From contig JAFPUF010000073.1 in NCBI GenBank assembly GCA_017395545.1, positions 43,452-107,451 on the forward strand: 64,000 bases of DNA. Reading direction: 5' to 3'. Positions 60,837 through 64,000 of the stretch are shown one piece after another. Source of the DNA: Treponema sp. Lineage in GTDB: Bacteria; Spirochaetota; Spirochaetia; Treponematales; Treponemataceae. Positions within the stretch are counted from its first letter, which is position 1. Each line of letters opens with the position of its first letter. Both the position numbers and the translations under genes were made by a program. Below the pieces are notes generated by a model that saw only the letters and a list, made by a program, of their open reading frames with translations, was not told where the DNA came from and ran no database searches.

Positions 60837-62663
60837 TTACTCGTAGCTTGCAAACAGATATAGCGATGTGTATCCGGTGTAGTCGCCCGGCTTCTGGTAT
60901 GTAAAGTTGTCCGGGTCTGCTGTCGTTTCTTCAGTTCCTCCTGTAATGAGGGAACTGCCCTTTGTTGCGTAAATCAAGTCTGTGCCGCCAATTGAACCAT
61001 AAGTCCACTTCTGCCAGCGTTTGTTGTCGGCCGGGTCTGAGGCAAAGAGAATTAAGGCAGGATTGTCACTCGTTCCTTCTGCGGTATTTGCCGCAGTGTA
61101 ACAGTCAATCTCACCGTCTCCGTAAGTTCTGTATTTCACAATATAAGTTTCATTGCTTGCTATCGAGTTCGGACCGTGCGTATATGTGATTTTTCCGCCG
61201 CAAAGATAGTATTTTATTCTGTAAAGGTTAATTACCCTGCAAGGATTTGTTGCAGAGGCAAAAGCTTTTCCTGTATAAGTTGCGTCATAATTAAAACTTT
61301 CGTCCACGGTAACATAGCAGGCATCAGAAAGCCCCGCAGGATTTACAGCCTCAATCTTTGCGACATAACATGAACCAAAAATTCCTAAAACTATCAATGA
61401 AGTTTCGTTTTTTTCTACAGAACCTGAAAAATAATCTGGGTGCTGGCTGTAAGAAGACGGCTCGAAAACTTTTACAACATCTGTATTTCCTTCAAAAGGC
61501 TCAACAATTTCTTTCCAGAGTTCATCGGTCATAGCTGTTGAATTTACGTCTTCGATAATCTGAGAAGGAACTCTTGTGCCGTCACTGATTTTTGATAAAT
61601 CCGCAAGAGTGACTTTGAAGCCCGTTTCATTGTTTGAGTTGTCCTGCCATGAAAGAAGAATTCCGTATGTGTTAAGATTGTATTCTTCAATCTGGTCGTT
61701 TGAAGTCAATGAAGTTGCAGTGTCCGTAGCTGAATCATAAATTGAATAGAAACGATAATCCAGACACCATGCCGCCTTGAAATCTGAAGGAACCACCGGT
61801 AAATCAAGAAGAACATTCGGAATCACAACATCTGCAGTAATCGTTCTGTTCGGAGAGATTATGATAATGTCTGAATATGTGCAGGTAAGATATTCTCCTC
61901 CGTTTTCAGCGAAAGTGACGACCATTTTATAGGTGCCGGGTAAAACAGATCTAAACCAGTTGTTTGTTGAAACGGGAGTCTCCGTGTTCAGGTGATCAAG
62001 CCCCCAGTCAGCGGTTCTGGCAGTTCCGTCTAAATTGTAAAATCCGACAGTGACAAGGAAATTGTCCTGAACGCGCTGTACCTGCTCGTCAGTCCATGTG
62101 TCTTCGTCAAGATAAAAATTCAGGAAGGCATTTCCCGGGGCTGTGAGTCCATTTTCAGAAAGGGTGAATTTTACATTTTTAGAATATGTCAAATCGGCCT
62201 GAGTGTAGCCGATGGCGATTGCTTTGCTTAAGATATCTGTGGTCGAGATTGGGGTCGAGGAGTCAGAAGGTTCAATCTCAGTTTCAGTGGCAGCAAGAGT
62301 AAAAGTGTAGCTCATTACCGGAAAGTCGAGTTCGATTGTACCGGTGTTTCCTGACTCCGGGGCAAAAGTCACTTCTTTTGGATCGACATTTCCGCTCGTA
62401 GATTTTCCCCAGATATAAAAATAATAATCCTGTGTGCGGCTTTCAAAATCAATTCCAGGAGTACAGATTGAGCGGGCCGCCTGTGAGACAGCGACAGAAG
62501 ATTTACTGGATTCAAGTGTTATGTACACATATCTTACGGCATCTGTTTTTTCATAGACTTCACCCGAAACTAAATCAGCACACGATAAAAGGCAGAGTGA
62601 AGAAAAAAATAAAATGAGAATCTGAATTGTTAAAAATATCTTTTTTGCAGAATTTGACTTCAT
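60837..62663 (-). CDS. Large lipoprotein with InlB-repeat-like C-terminus
   Basis: The frame opens at 62777, overlapping the previous stop, but that part runs through a perfect palindrome and lacks signal features. The ATG at 62663 begins a lipoprotein signal ending in SLCLLSC, giving 608 residues. Beta-rich, Ig- or FnIII-like segments follow (GILLSWQDNSNNETGFKVTLAD, CYVAKIEAVNPAGLSDACYVTV). The last 120 residues (YRIKYYLCGGKITY to YTSLYLFASY) are related to the same region in the next gene and look like a long variant of the InlB B-repeat. Probably surface exposed. Confidence 0.72.
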   Translation of the reverse strand: MKSNSAKKIFLTIQILILFFSSLCLLSCADLVSGEVYEKTDAVRYVYITLESSKSSVAVSQAARSICTPGIDFESRTQDYYFYIWGKSTSGNVDPKEVTFAPESGNTGTIELDFPVMSYTFTLAATETEIEPSDSSTPISTTDILSKAIAIGYTQADLTYSKNVKFTLSENGLTAPGNAFLNFYLDEDTWTDEQVQRVQDNFLVTVGFYNLDGTARTADWGLDHLNTETPVSTNNWFRSVLPGTYKMVVTFAENGGEYLTCTYSDIIIISPNRTITADVVIPNVLLDLPVVPSDFKAAWCLDYRFYSIYDSATDTATSLTSNDQIEEYNLNTYGILLSWQDNSNNETGFKVTLADLSKISDGTRVPSQIIEDVNSTAMTDELWKEIVEPFEGNTDVVKVFEPSSYSQHPDYFSGSVEKNETSLIVLGIFGSCYVAKIEAVNPAGLSDACYVTVDESFNYDATYTGKAFASATNPCRVINLYRIKYYLCGGKITYTHGPNSIASNETYIVKYRTYGDGEIDCYTAANTAEGTSDNPALILFASDPADNKRWQKWTYGSIGGTDLIYATKGSSLITGGTEETTADPDNFTYQKPGDYTGYTSLYLFASYE

Positions 62664-62739
62664 TTTTGAAAATAATCCCGGAAGCGGAAAACTGAAAGAA
62701 AATCCGCCAGTCTCCACACTCTTCCAGGATAATAAATTT

Positions 62740-62769
62740 GTTTCAAAAGCCCCCAGGGGCTTTTGAAAC
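62740..62769. terminator. Perfect palindrome between the two surface-protein genes
   Basis: GTTTCAAAAGCCCC at 62740-62753 is matched by GGGGCTTTTGAAAC at 62756-62769, with two bases between. On the minus strand it follows the stop of the upstream gene and is succeeded by an AT-rich tract, so it can serve as that gene's terminator. It argues that the downstream coding region starts after it. Confidence 0.7.
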
Positions 62770-62776
62770 CCGGTCA

Positions 62777-64000
62777 TTATTGAGAAACAATTTCAAGTAT
62801 TATTACATATGAGTACTGATGACCTTTGTACTCACCGCATACATTGATAGTGAACTTACCGTCACCGAACGGAGCAATATCAAAGCCACTAGAGTTTGTA
62901 CTCGGGTCAAGAGTTCCTACCGCAACAACATCGTTTGTCGCGACATTTACGATTTTGTATGTAACATTATCGTATTTGAATGCTGCCTGGTGAGCATTTG
63001 CGTCTGTTGTGTCAGCTGTTTCCTGTGCATAAGCAAGTGTCAAGGCTGTCGAAGATGTAGATGAAGTATAGGTAAATGTATAAGCCTTGTCATTTACAGG
63101 TGTGACACCTGTGATTGAAAGTTCTCCATCCTTAAAGTCATAGGTTATGTCGCTGTAGACCTCAACCTGAGCTGAGCCGATTGTGTAACTTGCGAACAAG
63201 TCAAGGTTCTTGTAGCCGAGATAACCATCCGGAAGATATCGGTCTGTACCATTTTTAGTTACTTTCTGAGGATCTTCTGCTGCGTATGAAGGATAATCAG
63301 TTGCTGCATTCTGATAGATTTTGCCTTCTACTCCATACTTTCTCCATGAAGTCCAAAGATTTGAATTCTTTATGAGATAAGAATAAGTCGGTGTATCTGC
63401 CTCACCGTCAGGAGTAAGAATCGGAATACCGTCAGTGATTACACCAGTTGTATCATCAGTTGTAATCGCAGTTGTTGCAGTTGGCTCCGGTTTCTGGCTC
63501 AAATAGAACACCTGATCTGCCGTAACACCTGTTGTATCTTTGTAGTAGTAAGTTCCACCGTTCAGGTGATATGTGAGACGATAGAGGTTTGCACAGATTG
63601 CGTAAGTATCAGCAATTGCCTTATAAGTTTTGTCAGTGCTGTCAATTTCGTAGATTGAATATGCACTTGGTGCAAAGTTGGCGGTTGATGCTCCTGTAGA
63701 AAGACCTGTCTGAGCTGTAGTCAAATCATAAGTTGCATATGTCCAGTCTGAGTGACCGGCATCGTTAACAGCCGCAATTCGGAAAAGATATCGGGTTCCA
63801 AGTGAAAGTTTTACGACCGCAGCCTTGTTGTTCTTTACAAGGCTGCCTGCAACCCAGCCAAGGTTTGTGTTTCCGTAGAATGTCTCACCAAGTTTTACTG
63901 TGTTTCCATCATCCAGACTGTTCGTAGCTGCAGTCCATGCCTCATCATCTGTATCATCACTAGCTGTAGTAATAGCTGTGGTGAGTGCTTTTGTTGTACC
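62777..64000 (-). CDS. Large surface protein with FnIII- and InlB-repeat-like domains, 5' end outside window
   Basis: The reading frame is open from the window edge to the TAA at 62777-62779, at least 407 residues, so the gene starts beyond 64000; a TTG at 63724 is internal. Residues near the edge resemble the end of an FnIII domain (GTRYLFRIAAVNDAGHSDWTYATYDL). An InlB-like segment follows (YRLTYHLNGGTYYY ... WTSWRKYGVEG ... GYKNLDLFASY), and the last 120 residues form another beta domain. It is a probable cell-surface protein and a paralogue of its downstream neighbour. Confidence 0.75.
   Translation of the reverse strand, partial: GTTKALTTAITTASDDTDDEAWTAATNSLDDGNTVKLGETFYGNTNLGWVAGSLVKNNKAAVVKLSLGTRYLFRIAAVNDAGHSDWTYATYDLTTAQTGLSTGASTANFAPSAYSIYEIDSTDKTYKAIADTYAICANLYRLTYHLNGGTYYYKDTTGVTADQVFYLSQKPEPTATTAITTDDTTGVITDGIPILTPDGEADTPTYSYLIKNSNLWTSWRKYGVEGKIYQNAATDYPSYAAEDPQKVTKNGTDRYLPDGYLGYKNLDLFASYTIGSAQVEVYSDITYDFKDGELSITGVTPVNDKAYTFTYTSSTSSTALTLAYAQETADTTDANAHQAAFKYDNVTYKIVNVATNDVVAVGTLDPSTNSSGFDIAPFGDGKFTINVCGEYKGHQYSYVIILEIVSQ

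Noticed and set aside
62777..63724. Complete gene starting at a TTG at 63724
   Set aside because: The frame is open through to the window edge with FnIII-like sequence, so the gene is partial and its start lies outside.
1..64000. tRNA, rRNA or riboswitch genes
   Set aside because: Intergenic gaps were read on both strands and none shows a cloverleaf or known aptamer; short or unusual RNAs could still be missed by eye.

Overview
The window looks like a chromosomal segment of a spirochaete, most likely a host- or rumen-associated Treponema. Pointers are a very long membrane-anchored coiled-coil protein of the kind spirochaetes carry, an alanyl-tRNA synthetase of about 600 residues without the C-terminal domain (the short form I recall from Treponema and Borrelia), a eukaryote-like hexokinase, the order carD-ispD-ispF, several TRAP-type binding lipoproteins, and many lipoproteins with treponemal-style lipoboxes. 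Species cannot be named from sequence alone. No rRNA, tRNA, CRISPR array, prophage or complete insertion sequence was recognised. Genes are densely packed on both strands.

Layout. 0-4.6 kb: radA, an acyl-ACP thioesterase, mnmE and a HAD hydrolase. 4.6-10.9 kb: one gene for a 2098-residue coiled-coil protein, about 75 of whose units are 11-residue repeats, ending at a strong bidirectional terminator. 11-19 kb (minus strand): ispF, ispD and carD; a LysM membrane protein with a DnaK-like beta domain; and a set of envelope proteins (YD-repeat protein, LPP20-like, COG3014-like and LpoB-like lipoproteins). 19-25 kb: alaS, a YbaK-type deacylase, a small unknown gene, a MATE exporter and a Cache-HAMP-GGDEF diguanylate cyclase. 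25-31 kb: an M28-like peptidase, three tandem TRAP substrate-binding lipoproteins with no membrane subunits, a PilZ protein. 30-40 kb: a paired inactive/active M16 peptidase set, priA with an in-frame insertion of repeat-like DNA, a Sel1-repeat secreted protein and two SH3-like envelope proteins. 40-51 kb: type 4 uracil-DNA glycosylase, ffh, argJ, a secreted repetitive protein, manA, a sugar nucleotidyltransferase, an EAL phosphodiesterase and hexokinase. 51.8-59 kb: a WD40-like protein, then a compact set of acyltransferase, two acyl carrier proteins, membrane/AMP-ligase fusion, hotdog dehydratase, glycosyltransferase and LpxL-like acyltransferase. 59-64 kb: a COG2426 membrane protein, a PD-(D/E)XK transposase-family protein and two related secreted proteins, the last running off the window.

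The most interesting unit is at 53.5-59 kb. Its order matches the apeD-E-F-G-H-I-J stretch of aryl polyene clusters, with G and H fused and J split, yet no ketosynthase or ketoreductase is present in the window. It could make or attach a polyene or another unusual acyl chain on an envelope glycolipid. A second theme is promoter geometry: at several genes a TATAAT-like box ends only 6-8 bases before the start codon and no ribosome binding site is visible, which suggests leaderless transcripts. A third is cyclic-di-GMP signalling: a cyclase, a PilZ receptor and an EAL enzyme lie within 27 kb.
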